NCBI RefSeq assembly: GCF_030052995.1
Contig: NZ_JASJPW010000001.1
Location: forward strand, 2,160,001 to 2,224,000
DNA length: 64,000 nucleotides
Origin: Gemmobacter sp. 24YEA27
Lineage (GTDB): Bacteria; Pseudomonadota; Alphaproteobacteria; Rhodobacterales; Rhodobacteraceae
Reading direction: 5' to 3'
Within the stretch, counting starts at the first letter, position 1, and each line of letters opens with the position of its first letter. Positions 39,104 to 47,432 of this stretch are shown here, piece after piece. A program made the position numbers and the translations under genes. Below the pieces are notes generated by a model. That model was given only the letters and a program-made list of their open reading frames with translations, ran no database searches and was not told the origin of the DNA.

Positions 39104-40558
39104 ATGGCTTCGCGCGTCATTCCGGTCGAGATTTTCGATCTTGTGATCTTCGGTGGTACGGGTGACCTTGCCCGCAGGAAGATCCTTCCTGGCCTTTACC
39201 TGCGCTGGCTGGCGGGGCAGATCCTGCCCGAGGCCCGCGTGATCGGTGCCGCGCGCGCCGATCTGACCGAGGCAGAGTTTCGAGATTTCGTAGCAGGTGC
39301 CATTGCCGAATTCGTCCCAGAGGCGAAACGCGACGAGGCGGCGATCAGGGGGTTTCTGGACCGGCTTGGCTATGTCGCGATCGATGCGACGGGCGAACGC
39401 GGCTGGAAGGATCTCAAGGCGCTGATCCGCCCCGATGTGGTTCAGGCCTTCTATTTCTCGGTGGCGCCCTCGCTCTTTGGCGCGATTGCCGAACGTCTGA
39501 CCAGCAACGATATTGCCGGCCCCGATGCGCGGATCGTGGTCGAAAAACCCTTTGGCCGCGATCTCGCCTCGGCCAAAGCGCTGAACGCCGTTTTGGCGCA
39601 GCATTTCGAGGAACGCCAGATCTACCGGATCGATCATTACCTCGGCAAAGAAACCGTGCAGAATCTGATGGCGGTGCGCTTTGCCAATATCCTGTTCGAA
39701 CCCCTGTGGAAGTCGGAATATGTCGACCATGTGCAGATCACGGTGGCGGAAACCGTCAGCGTGGACGGGCGCGGCGCCTATTACGACACATCCGGCGCGA
39801 TGCGCGATATGGTGCAAAACCATATCATGCAGCTTCTGTGCCTGATCGCGATGGAGCCGCCTTATCATTTCGACCCCGATGCTGTCCGCGATGAAAAGCT
39901 CAAGGTGATCCGGGCGCTTGATCCCGTGCTGCCCGAAGATATCGTGCGCGGCCAGTATCTCGCCGGTGGCGGCGAGGCGGGCTATCTGGAACATGCGGAA
40001 AACCCGGCAAGCCGCACCGAAAGCTATATCGCGCTTAAGGTGAATATCTCGAACTGGCGCTGGAAGGGCACGCCCTTTTACCTGCGCACCGGCAAGCGCC
40101 TGCGGGCGCGCGAAAGTGAGATTGCCATCACCTTCAAAGAGCCGCCGCATTCGATCTTCGACGATCACGCCGGCTGGCGCGACAATGTGCTGGTGATCCG
40201 GCTGCAGCCCGATGAGGGAATGAACCTCAAGGTGATGATCAAAGAGCCGGGGCCGGGTGGTATGCGCCTGACCCAGGTGCCGTTAGACATGTCTTTCGCC
40301 GAGGCGCTGAAAGACAGCCTGGAAGACGTGCCTGACGCCTATGAACGGCTGATCATGGATGTGATCCGCGGCAATCAGACCCTCTTCATGCGCGGCGATG
40401 AGGTCGAGGCAGCCTGGGCCTGGACCGACCCGATCATCCAGGACTGGGAGGCGCGCGGTGACCGGCCCCAGACCTATGATCCCGGCACCTCTGGTCCGGA
40501 GGATGCGCTGATGCTGATGCATCGGGACGGGCGGCGCTGGCGGGGGATGGGGGCATGA
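39104..40558 (+). CDS. zwf: glucose-6-phosphate 1-dehydrogenase
   Basis: A 484-residue enzyme oxidising glucose-6-phosphate to 6-phosphogluconolactone with NAD(P). It has VIFGGTGDLARRKILPGLY at the N-terminus, VEKPFGRDL, and the active-site RIDHYLGKETVQN with the catalytic histidine. The start 39104 is chosen for its ACAGGGA site and the family N-terminus. Its stop overlaps the pgl start by ATGA. With pgl and pgi it forms the upper part of the Entner-Doudoroff/pentose phosphate route. Confidence 0.97.
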   Translation: MASRVIPVEIFDLVIFGGTGDLARRKILPGLYLRWLAGQILPEARVIGAARADLTEAEFRDFVAGAIAEFVPEAKRDEAAIRGFLDRLGYVAIDATGERGWKDLKALIRPDVVQAFYFSVAPSLFGAIAERLTSNDIAGPDARIVVEKPFGRDLASAKALNAVLAQHFEERQIYRIDHYLGKETVQNLMAVRFANILFEPLWKSEYVDHVQITVAETVSVDGRGAYYDTSGAMRDMVQNHIMQLLCLIAMEPPYHFDPDAVRDEKLKVIRALDPVLPEDIVRGQYLAGGGEAGYLEHAENPASRTESYIALKVNISNWRWKGTPFYLRTGKRLRARESEIAITFKEPPHSIFDDHAGWRDNVLVIRLQPDEGMNLKVMIKEPGPGGMRLTQVPLDMSFAEALKDSLEDVPDAYERLIMDVIRGNQTLFMRGDEVEAAWAWTDPIIQDWEARGDRPQTYDPGTSGPEDALMLMHRDGRRWRGMGA

Positions 40559-41226
40559 ATTTCAACACCTATCCCGACCGCGATTTCCTGCATCTGCAAC
40601 TCGCGGACCGTATCGCCTCGCAGCTGGGGGAATTCATCCGGCGCGACGGCCGCGCGACATTTTCGGTGCCGGGCGGCACCACGCCGGGGCCGGTCTTTGA
40701 CATCCTCTCGGGCGTCGATCTTGACTGGGGGCTGATCTCGGTCGTGCTGAATGACGAACGCTGGGTGCCGGAGCATTCCGACCGCTCGAATACAAGGCTC
40801 CTGCGCGAGCGCCTGCTGCAGGGCCGCGCCGCCAGGGCGAAACTGATCCCGCTTTACACCGCGACCGACACGCCGGAAGAGGGTATCCCCGCGCTGGAGG
40901 CCGGCCTCGCGCCGGCATTGCCGATCTCGGTGCTGCTTCTGGGCATGGGGGGCGATATGCATACCGCATCACTCTTCCCCGGTGCCGACCGTCTGACAGA
41001 GGCACTGGCCCCGGATGCGCCCTTGCTGATGCCGATGCGCTCGGATGCGGCGGTAGAACCCCGCGTTACCCTGACCGCGCCGGTCCTGCGCGCAGCCATG
41101 CATATCCATGTGCTGATCACCGGCGAGGCAAAACGGGAAGCGATTGAAAAGGCGGCAGGACTGCCCGCAACCGAGGCGCCGATCCGCGCCGTCCTGGATC
41201 ACGCCGAAGTGCATTGGGCCGAATGA
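40555..41226 (+). CDS. pgl: 6-phosphogluconolactonase
   Basis: A 223-residue SugarP_isomerase-fold lactonase hydrolysing 6-phosphogluconolactone. The signature FSVPGGTTPGPVFDILS, the DERWVPEHSDRSN motif and GMGGDMHTASLFPG are all present. It is translationally coupled to zwf by a 4-bp overlap and followed by pgi after 24 bp. Confidence 0.95.
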   Translation: MNFNTYPDRDFLHLQLADRIASQLGEFIRRDGRATFSVPGGTTPGPVFDILSGVDLDWGLISVVLNDERWVPEHSDRSNTRLLRERLLQGRAARAKLIPLYTATDTPEEGIPALEAGLAPALPISVLLLGMGGDMHTASLFPGADRLTEALAPDAPLLMPMRSDAAVEPRVTLTAPVLRAAMHIHVLITGEAKREAIEKAAGLPATEAPIRAVLDHAEVHWAE

Positions 41227-41250
41227 CGCAAAAGACCGGAAGGGCAGAAA

Positions 41251-42855
41251 ATGGATAAGTGGCAGGCGCTGAAAGCGCATCACGCGAAAGTGGCAGAGCG
41301 CCGGATCCTCTCGTTGTTCAATGCGGATCCGGCACGGGCGGCGGGCTTTTCTGCAGAGGCCGACGGGCTTTTGTTCGACTGGTCAAAGACCAATATCGAC
41401 ATTGAGGGCCGCGATCTTCTGCTGGGGCTGGCCACGGCGTCGGGCGTTGCGGACAAGCGCGCCGCGATGTTTTCCGGCAAGAAGATCAATGAGACCGAAG
41501 GCAGGGCGGTGCTGCATATCGCTTTGCGCGCGGGCGAAGAGCACCGCATTCTGGTCGATGGCCAGGACGTGATCCCTGACATTACCGCGACCCGCAGGAG
41601 GATGGCGGCGTTTGCCGATCAGGTGCGTTCGGGCGCGTTTCAGGGCCAGGGCGGCAAGATCACCGATGTGGTCAATATCGGCATTGGCGGCTCGGATCTT
41701 GGGCCGGCCATGGCCGCGCTGGCGCTGGCGCCTTATGCTGACGGGCCGCGCGCGCATTTCGTCTCGAATGTGGACGGCGCCCATATCCATGACATCCTGT
41801 CCGGGCTGAACCCGGAAACCACGCTGGTGATCGTCGCCTCCAAGACCTTCACCACCATTGAGACCATGACCAATGCGGATACCGCAAGGGCCTGGATGGC
41901 GAAATCGGTCAAAGACCCGGCCGCGCAATTTGCTGCCGTCTCGACCGCTGGTGACAAAACCGCCGCTTATGGCATCGCACCTGAACGCGTGTTCGGTTTC
42001 GAGGACTGGGTCGGCGGGCGCTATTCGATGTGGGGGCCGATTGGCCTCGCATTGTTGCTGGCAATCGGGCCCGAGGATTTCGACCAGTTCCTCGCCGGCG
42101 GCCGCGCGATGGACAATCACTTCCTCGAAACCCCCTTCGCCGACAACATTCCGGTGCTGCTGGCGCTGGTGGGCATCTGGCACAACCAGCTCTGCGACTA
42201 TGCCACCCGCGCCGTGCTGCCCTATGAACAACGCCTCTCGCGGCTGCCCGCCTATCTCCAGCAACTCGAGATGGAATCAAATGGAAAATCGGTGGCGCTG
42301 GATGGTTCTTCGCTGAGCATCAACTCCGGCCCGGTGGTCTGGGGCGAGCCCGGCACCAATGGCCAGCACGCCTTTTACCAGCTGATCCATCAGGGCACCC
42401 GCGTCATACCCTGCGAATTCCTCGTCGGCCGCCACGGCCATGAGCCGGACCTCGCGCATCAGCACCTGCTGCTCGTCGCCAATTGCCTCGCGCAATCCGA
42501 GGCGCTGCTGCGCGGCCGCTCCCTCGATGAGGCCCGCACCATCATGGCGAAAAAAGGCCTCACCGGAGAGGAGCTGGAACGCCAGGCCCGCCACCGTGTC
42601 TTCCCCGGCAACCGCCCGACGACAACGCTCGCCTATGACAGGCTCACCCCTTTCGTCCTCGGCCAGATCATCGCGCTCTATGAACATCGCGTCTTTGTCG
42701 AAGGCGTGATCCTCGGGATCAATTCCTATGATCAATGGGGGGTCGAGCTTGGCAAGGAACTCGCCCTCGCGCTGCAACCGGTGCTCGAAGGCAAAGAAGG
42801 CACAGACGGTAAGGACGGCTCCACCGCCAGCCTCGTGGCCTTCCTGAAAACCTGA
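41251..42855 (+). CDS. pgi: glucose-6-phosphate isomerase
   Basis: A 534-residue isomerase interconverting glucose-6-phosphate and fructose-6-phosphate. It has [16 protein letters not shown], the [10 protein letters not shown] phosphate loop, [18 protein letters not shown], and the C-terminal signature GVELGKELA. It is the third gene of the zwf-pgl-pgi operon and ends at a hairpin terminator (42894-42922). Confidence 0.97.
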   Translation: MDKWQALKAHHAKVAERRILSLFNADPARAAGFSAEADGLLFDWSKTNIDIEGRDLLLGLATASGVADKRAAMFSGKKINETEGRAVLHIALRAGEEHRILVDGQDVIPDITATRRRMAAFADQVRSGAFQGQGGKITDVVNIGIGGSDLGPAMAALALAPYADGPRAHFVSNVDGAHIHDILSGLNPETTLVIVASKTFTTIETMTNADTARAWMAKSVKDPAAQFAAVSTAGDKTAAYGIAPERVFGFEDWVGGRYSMWGPIGLALLLAIGPEDFDQFLAGGRAMDNHFLETPFADNIPVLLALVGIWHNQLCDYATRAVLPYEQRLSRLPAYLQQLEMESNGKSVALDGSSLSINSGPVVWGEPGTNGQHAFYQLIHQGTRVIPCEFLVGRHGHEPDLAHQHLLLVANCLAQSEALLRGRSLDEARTIMAKKGLTGEELERQARHRVFPGNRPTTTLAYDRLTPFVLGQIIALYEHRVFVEGVILGINSYDQWGVELGKELALALQPVLEGKEGTDGKDGSTASLVAFLKT

Positions 42856-42860
42856 GCCAA

Positions 42861-42922
42861 TTCATCTGTCCCCAAATATCCTCGGGGGGTGAAGGGGGGC
42901 AGACAGCCCCCCTTCTTCTTTT
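42861..42922. terminator. pgi terminator combined with intergenic GATATTT motif, copy D (inverted)
   Basis: On the plus strand a GGGGGGC/GCCCCCC stem (42894-42912) followed by TTCTTCTTTT ends pgi. On the minus strand the same bases form the hairpin of the repeated motif: hairpin, CCCCCGAGGATATTT, GGGGACAGATGAA (42861-42889). Confidence 0.75.
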
Positions 42923-42924
42923 GC

Positions 42925-43278
42925 TTACTTCAGCGCAGCGGTCACGATGACCTCGACGCGGTAATCCGGCGTCGCGAGCTTCGCCTCGCCGGTGGCACGC
43001 GCCGGGGTATTGCCCTGCGGCACCCAGGCATCCCAGACCGCATTCATCTCGGCGAAATCCGCCATATCGGCGAGCCAGATCTGGGTCGACAGGATGCGGG
43101 TCTTGTCGGTGCCGGCTGCCGCGAGGATCCGGTCCACTTCGGCAAGGCAGGTGCGGGTCTGATCCGCAACCGAGTCGCCGGGGTTCCCGACCTGACCCGC
43201 GAGCCAGATGATGCCATTGTAAGACACGCCCTCGGACATACGCGCGCCCACGCCATAGCGTTTGATTTCCGAACTCAT
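42925..43278 (-). CDS. RidA/YjgF-family protein
   Basis: A 117-residue protein of the YjgF/YER057c/UK114 family, whose RidA members deaminate reactive enamine/imine intermediates. Visible family elements are NGIIWLAGQVG, DQTRTCLAEVDRILAAAG and the late PARATGEAKLATPDYRVEV. The Arg of this last motif, which binds the carboxylate in RidA, is present as PARA. ATG 43278 is preferred to an upstream ATG at 43311. Confidence 0.9.
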   Translation of the reverse strand: MSSEIKRYGVGARMSEGVSYNGIIWLAGQVGNPGDSVADQTRTCLAEVDRILAAAGTDKTRILSTQIWLADMADFAEMNAVWDAWVPQGNTPARATGEAKLATPDYRVEVIVTAALK

Positions 43279-43397
43279 CTTGCACTCCCTGCTTTGGTCG
43301 GTTCCCTGCAAGGAATAGCGGTGCCGCGCGGGGAAGAAAAGCGCTCCTCAGGCGAATGCGGCGCGGCGCCTTTGTGCCGCCCGATCCGGGAGGCGCG

Positions 43398-43850
43398 CTA
43401 ACGTGTTCGGCGGCACAGAAAGCTGTCGCCGCTGACCGGGGAAAACCAGGTCATGGTCCCATCGGGGTTCATCGCCAGCGAGAGCTGGTAATTATCCTCG
43501 AAGGTCAGGGTGAATGTATCGCCCTCGGGGGCGATATCGACGATGGGCATCGGCGCTTCACCGCTGTCATAGTCGCTGCCGGTAAAGGTGAAGGTCCCGA
43601 CCTCGCAATCCCAGACTCCTTCGAAAGGCCAGGGCGCGGCGGCAACCGATGGTCCGGCCGCGATCACTGCGAGTACCCAGAGAAGTGCCGCCCCGACTGA
43701 GCGGCCCAGGACGCCAGAGCGGTGGGCGGAAGGATTTCCGCAGTGAGATGCACCATCAAAGCCCGGATCAGGAATACCAAAGCTGAGGTCCTGGAGGCGG
43801 CTCGCCGCCCGGCCCCCGGATCTGACCCTGGATTGCCCCACTTGCCTCAT
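43398..43850 (-). CDS. small secreted protein of unknown function
   Basis: The C-terminal ~80 residues look like a compact beta-rich domain (WDCEVGTFTFTGSDYDSGE, FTLTFEDNYQLSLAMNPDGTM) with two cysteines that could pair. They follow a clear signal-peptide core (GAALLWVLAVIAAGPSVAAA). The first in-frame ATG places that core more than 50 residues from the N-terminus, which is odd. Either the start is a non-ATG codon further in, or one base is missing upstream. I do not recognise the family. Confidence 0.55.
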   Translation of the reverse strand: MRQVGQSRVRSGGRAASRLQDLSFGIPDPGFDGASHCGNPSAHRSGVLGRSVGAALLWVLAVIAAGPSVAAAPWPFEGVWDCEVGTFTFTGSDYDSGEAPMPIVDIAPEGDTFTLTFEDNYQLSLAMNPDGTMTWFSPVSGDSFLCRRTR

Positions 43851-44068
43851 CGCGCTCCACTTTCCCTCTGTCAGGGGTTGCAAATGTATGTCAGGCGCTC
43901 CCCCGGAGTAAAGGGGGGCGCTGTCTCAGATCTGGCGCTGCAGGTGTCGCCCCGGTCAAGCCTGCGGCTGGCTCGCAACATGGCACCGGCACCCGATTGC
44001 CGATCGCTCGCTTTGACCGGGCAAGAGATTGCCGGGCCTGGCCGGGCGGGTCCGCTCAGAGGCTGAGC

Positions 44069-44944
44069 TCAGGGGCTGATCAGTGTGACGCCGGGCATGT
44101 TGCGGATCACTTCGATATCTTCGAGATAGGTCCGGGTCAGCCGGTCGACCGTTTCCTGCGTCCAGCCGGGCAGGGCGAAGTCCATAGTGATCCGTTCCGC
44201 CACCGCGAATTTGTCGAGAAAAGCCGAAACCACCCGGCGGCGCTGGCTGACTGAAGCCGGCGGGTGGCTTGCAAGGTAATTGCGCAGCCGCGTCAGACCG
44301 TCCCCTGCCATGATCAGCGACAAAAGCTCGTCAGTCTCCTCCAGCCGGGTGTCATCGCTGTAGCCGCCCACCGCCTGCAACACCTCCGGCCAGATCAGCG
44401 GCGTGTCTTCGTCGCACCAGATCGTCAGAGGCGCCCCGGGGTTTTCGGCAATAATCTGGCTGACCACATCCGACCAGCGCAGCTGGCTGATATCGGTACC
44501 CTCGATGAATTCCTCATAGCTGCGGCTGTTCCTTTGCTTCTCGTAAAGCGCCGGCAGCCAGGTGGCGGGATTGCGGATCGCGAGAAAGAACTCGGCCTCG
44601 ATATGAGGGAAGATCTGGGTAAAGGCCCTAATGCGTTCCCCGGCAAAACCGTAAAGCCGGCCCCGCAGCGCCCATTGCGGAAAGGCAAGGAAACTGTCCC
44701 AGCTGAGGATCAGCCGCCCGGCCGTGTCATCATCCATGATCTGTTCGATCACCAGCGCCTGGGTATCGACACTGGCCGGCGCGCCGCGCAGCTGGACCGC
44801 CGTATCGCGCAGGAGCCGCCGGTAGCGGGTCGGAGCCGGCACATGGATCCCCTGTTCTGCCAGAACCGAACGATTCTTCAGCAGGCAACGGATAAGCCGC
44901 TCCTCATCGGTGCAATGGGCACCCAGGTGGTAGACAATGCGCAT
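44069..44944 (-). CDS. hypothetical sulfotransferase-like protein
   Basis: A 291-residue cytoplasmic protein beginning MRIVYHLGAHCTDEERL. The start HLGAHCT..R resembles the nucleotide-binding beginning of sulfotransferase-like proteins, and the AIRNPATWLPALYEKQR segment fits the core of that fold. No enzymatic role is established for this group. The frame is open much further upstream, but ATG 44944 matches the conserved start. Confidence 0.7.
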   Translation of the reverse strand: MRIVYHLGAHCTDEERLIRCLLKNRSVLAEQGIHVPAPTRYRRLLRDTAVQLRGAPASVDTQALVIEQIMDDDTAGRLILSWDSFLAFPQWALRGRLYGFAGERIRAFTQIFPHIEAEFFLAIRNPATWLPALYEKQRNSRSYEEFIEGTDISQLRWSDVVSQIIAENPGAPLTIWCDEDTPLIWPEVLQAVGGYSDDTRLEETDELLSLIMAGDGLTRLRNYLASHPPASVSQRRRVVSAFLDKFAVAERITMDFALPGWTQETVDRLTRTYLEDIEVIRNMPGVTLISP

Positions 44945-45446
44945 GATTCGGATCGGGGCTCCCGCTGCCATCCTCGCCGCCCGCGCCAGTCGGACAGCCT
45001 GCTTTCCTCCCATATAGAGCACGATGGCTTGTGGCAAATGCGTTTGTCTTAAGGCGTTTGTGAGAAGTTGCACGAATGAGGTCCGGGGCGGGCCTGCCGA
45101 TCCATCACCACATGCACCGCCATCCAAAGCCCGCAACCCGGCCCGGGCGGCCGGAACCCGGGGCAGTATTACAGGGGGCCGCAACAGGGGCGGCCGGGAC
45201 AGGGGAGCTGAACAGCTTCCAGCCGGTATTTGCGCTGCCAGGACGTCGCCGCAAAGTTGCCTGCCCGGAGTGATTCTGACCCATGCCGCATCCCCGCCTT
45301 GCTCACGCCGGTCATTGCAACCAATCGGGGTTGCGGCACCTGCGGAAAACCACAAAACGCCAGCCAGATCCGGCTTAAAGCACCGGTTCGCAGACAGCGC
45401 TCCGGCTTGCACCTGCGGGCGGGAGTTGCTACATCATCTCTCCGTG
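44945..45446. other. 500-bp gap upstream of tRNA-Thr
   Basis: Apart from expected promoter sequence for the tRNA, I see no gene, RNA or repeat. Short open frames lack family features. Confidence 0.5.
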
Positions 45447-45521
45447 GCCCCTATAGCACAGCGGTAGTGCAGCGGTTTTGTAAACCGAAGGTCGGGAGTT
45501 CAAATCTCTCTGGGGGCACCA
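45447..45521 (+). tRNA. tRNA-Thr (anticodon UGU)
   Basis: A 7-bp acceptor stem GCCCCTA/TGGGGGC, anticodon TGT in the loop TTTGTAA, T-loop TTCAAAT and an encoded CCA (45519-45521) are all present. The decayed prophage genes begin immediately downstream, so its 3' end is a likely phage attachment site. Confidence 0.95.
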
Positions 45522-45680
45522 TTACTACATTGAAAATTGTTTTATATCATAGCCTTAGATGGTGATGACTCGTTGTAGTCCACCCTTCGGCTTGCGCTTA
45601 ATTGATACACCCTGAAGCCGAAATAACCCGATTGTGATCGACTAGCCCCGACCGAAGCCGGGGCTAGGGCAGGGGGCGAG

Positions 45681-45827
45681 TCACCCCAGAACGCGGTAGA
45701 CGTGGCTGGTACTGCGGTTGAGATACCGTCCGATCTCCTGGAAGCTCGCGCCGCAGTCCCGCAGTTCGGCCATCTGCAAGCGCTCCTTCGCGGTGAGCAG
45801 GCGCCCGCGCCGGACAGCCCAACTCAT
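45681..45827 (-). CDS. 48-residue helix-turn-helix protein
   Basis: A small protein with RRGRLLTAKERLQMAELRD followed by a plain HTH (ASFQEIGRYLNRSTSHVYRVLG). This is the recognition-helix pattern of transposase/resolvase-type or phage small regulators. Its ATG overlaps the stop of the upstream 39-codon gene (ATGA), so they are co-translated. It is part of the prophage remnant. Confidence 0.6.
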   Translation of the reverse strand: MSWAVRRGRLLTAKERLQMAELRDCGASFQEIGRYLNRSTSHVYRVLG

Positions 45828-45943
45828 GCCCAGGGATCGATGTCTGCTGCGATCACCCCGGGCGGGATGATCTGGACGGGGCAGCGCACCGGGACGCCAT
45901 CGCGGGCGGCGACCTCGGCCCGGACCTTGTCTGAATAGGTCAT
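45824..45943 (-). CDS. 39-residue small phage-type protein
   Basis: Begins MTYSDKVRAEVAARDG and ends ADIDPWA. A strong ribosome-binding site (GGAGGGG) precedes the ATG at 45943, and its stop overlaps the HTH gene start by 4 bp. No family is recognised. The tight overlaps on both sides make it likely to be real. Confidence 0.5.
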   Translation of the reverse strand: MTYSDKVRAEVAARDGVPVRCPVQIIPPGVIAADIDPWA

Positions 45944-46090
45944 GCTTCACCCCTCCTGCGCCGTTCATTGAGAACTGCGCTTCGGATGGTCTATGGTCAC
46001 GGCCAAGAGCCATGCCGATCCTAGGATAGCTCATGCCGTGGCGACGGGCGATGTAGCAGACCAAGGCGCGCAGCCTGAAATTCCTGATAA
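45940..46090 (-). pseudogene. DnaA C-terminal-domain-like fragment cut by the IS element
   Basis: RLRALVCYIARRHGMSYPRIGMALGRDH resembles the DnaA domain IV HTH found in short phage regulators (split here: RLRALVCYIARRHG, then MSYPRIGMALGRDH). One base is missing after GRDH; restoring it gives STIRSAVLNERRRRGEA and a stop that overlaps the next start by ATGA. The 5' end is lost at the IS junction near 46090. It is a fragment and not the chromosomal dnaA. Confidence 0.55.
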
Positions 46091-46138
46091 TCCTCCCCGT
46101 TTTAACGGGGTGCAGAAGTAGACTTCAGGCAGCCATCT

Positions 46139-47020
46139 TCAGTTGTCTCGGGCGGGTGTAATGCCGCCGATGCCCATGTTGGGGCGCTCATTTTTGTAAG
46201 TCCATAGCCAGTCGGTTGCGATCTGTTGCGCCTCCTCGATGGTTTCAAAGATGTGAAGGTCCAGCCATTCATGCCGGACCGTTCTGTTGTATCGTTCTAC
46301 AAAGGCGTTCTGTTGGGTATGAGGAGGGTCAGAAAACAGTCCAGTGGACTGTTTTCCCGACGAATGTCCGGGCTGGATGTGGTTGAGGGCAATGCCCTGC
46401 TTTTCGGCCCAGATCATCAGCGTGGAACTGATGTATTCCGGACCATTGTCGACCCTTATTGCCAGAGGTTTGCCGCGCCACTCGATGATCTGGTTCAGGG
46501 ACCGGACCACCCGCTCAGCCGGGAGCGAGAAGTCGACCTCGATGCCCAGGCCCTCGCGGTTGAAGTCGTCCAGCACATTTAGCAGTCGGAATTGACGGCC
46601 ATCAGCCAATCGATCAGCCATGAACCGAAGGTCCTCGCAGCGAATTCCATTGACCAGACCGTGTTCGGCGCCTCAGGGACGCTGAGTTCTTCAGGCTTGT
46701 CGCGTTTGATCCGCGTGCGCAGCTTGATCCGCAGGTTCAGTTCCAGCTCGCAGTAGATCCTATGGACGCGCTTATGGCTCCACGGGTGCCCCTGGACATT
46801 GCGCATGTGCAGAAAGCATAGCCCAAAGCCCCAGGTCCGGTGCGCCTTGGTCAGCCCTTCCAACAGGTCTGCGATGAACTCGTTCTCGGCATCGCGCTTT
46901 GGGCTGTAGCGAAAACAGGTCTCGGCTCGACCCAAATGCCCGACAGGCCAGCGCGATGCTGCCCGCCTTTGTCGCCACAGCCTTCTCGGCCAGCTCCTGG
47001 CGTTGAGCTGGCCGTGTCAT
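46139..47020 (-). pseudogene. IS3-family transposase OrfB (broken)
   Basis: Three frames together give a DDE integrase-type transposase: TRPAQRQELAEKAVATKAGS (46772-47020), CFRYSPKRDAENEF...RTWGFGLCFLHMRN (46579-46935) and [20 protein letters not shown]...VDNGPEYIS...[17 protein letters not shown] (46139-46621). Between SMEF and MADRL there are about 20 extra bases. An in-frame insertion containing a palindrome (46332-46356) splits HIQPG from QQNAF. It is not functional as given. Confidence 0.8.
46332..46356. repeat. 25-bp near-perfect palindrome inside the transposase gene
   Basis: GAAAACAGTCCA and TGGACTGTTTTC are perfect 12-bp arms around a single G. The palindrome lies within about 50 bases that interrupt the conserved HIQPG/QQNAF junction of OrfB, so it looks like a small insertion. 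Confidence 0.75.
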
Positions 47021-47282
47021 TTTTTTCCAAAGGCTTCCCTGAGCAGTTCAGCCTGCATGCCGAAGGCTCGGCGAACATGCGCTTCAGCCGCCGGTTCTCG
47101 TCCTCAAGGGACTTCATCTGGCTCATCATCGACGCATCCATGCCGCCATACTTCGAGCGCCACTTGTAGAAGCTCGCCGTACTGATCCCATGCTCACGGC
47201 AAAGCTCGGGCACGGCCATACCGCTCTCGGCCTGACGAAGCACGGCCATGATCTGCGGTTCCGTGAAACGGCTCTTTCTCAT
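47017..47282 (-). pseudogene. IS3-family OrfA (broken)
   Basis: The N-terminal HTH is intact: MRKSRFTEPQIMAVLRQAE, ELCREHGISTASFYKWRSKYG, then the leucine-zipper-like LEDENRRLKRMF. After AEPS the frame is lost; one added base would give MQAELLREAFGKK and a stop at 47017, the normal OrfA end. Confidence 0.8.
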
Positions 47283-47432
47283 TCGAATTTCCTCAGCTCA
47301 CGGCTCACGAGAAATTTCTACTTATTCAGCCCCTTGACCATCGAGAGGATTACCAGAGGATTGCGGCGATCAGGGTCGCCCAAATAGCGGCCCCGCCGAG
47401 GATCGACGGGACCAGCCACCAGCAGGGGTCAC

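Larger units (their letters stand above)
46100..47335 (-). mobile_element. decayed IS3-family insertion sequence
   Basis: Ends carry matching imperfect inverted repeats: GGGGTGCAGAAGTAGA near 46107-46122 on the left, and the complement of GGGGCTGAATAAGTAGAAA near 47317-47333 on the right. It contains IS3-type orfA and orfB on the minus strand, both broken. It interrupts the DnaA-C-like phage gene. Exact ends and target-site duplication were not resolved. Confidence 0.8.

Noticed and set aside
45940..46090. Chromosomal dnaA and a replication origin
   Set aside because: Only a domain-IV-like HTH is present, in a phage context, with no AAA+ domain or DnaA boxes.
46100..47335. Active IS3 element
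   Set aside because: Both orfA and orfB are broken and orfB carries two insertions.
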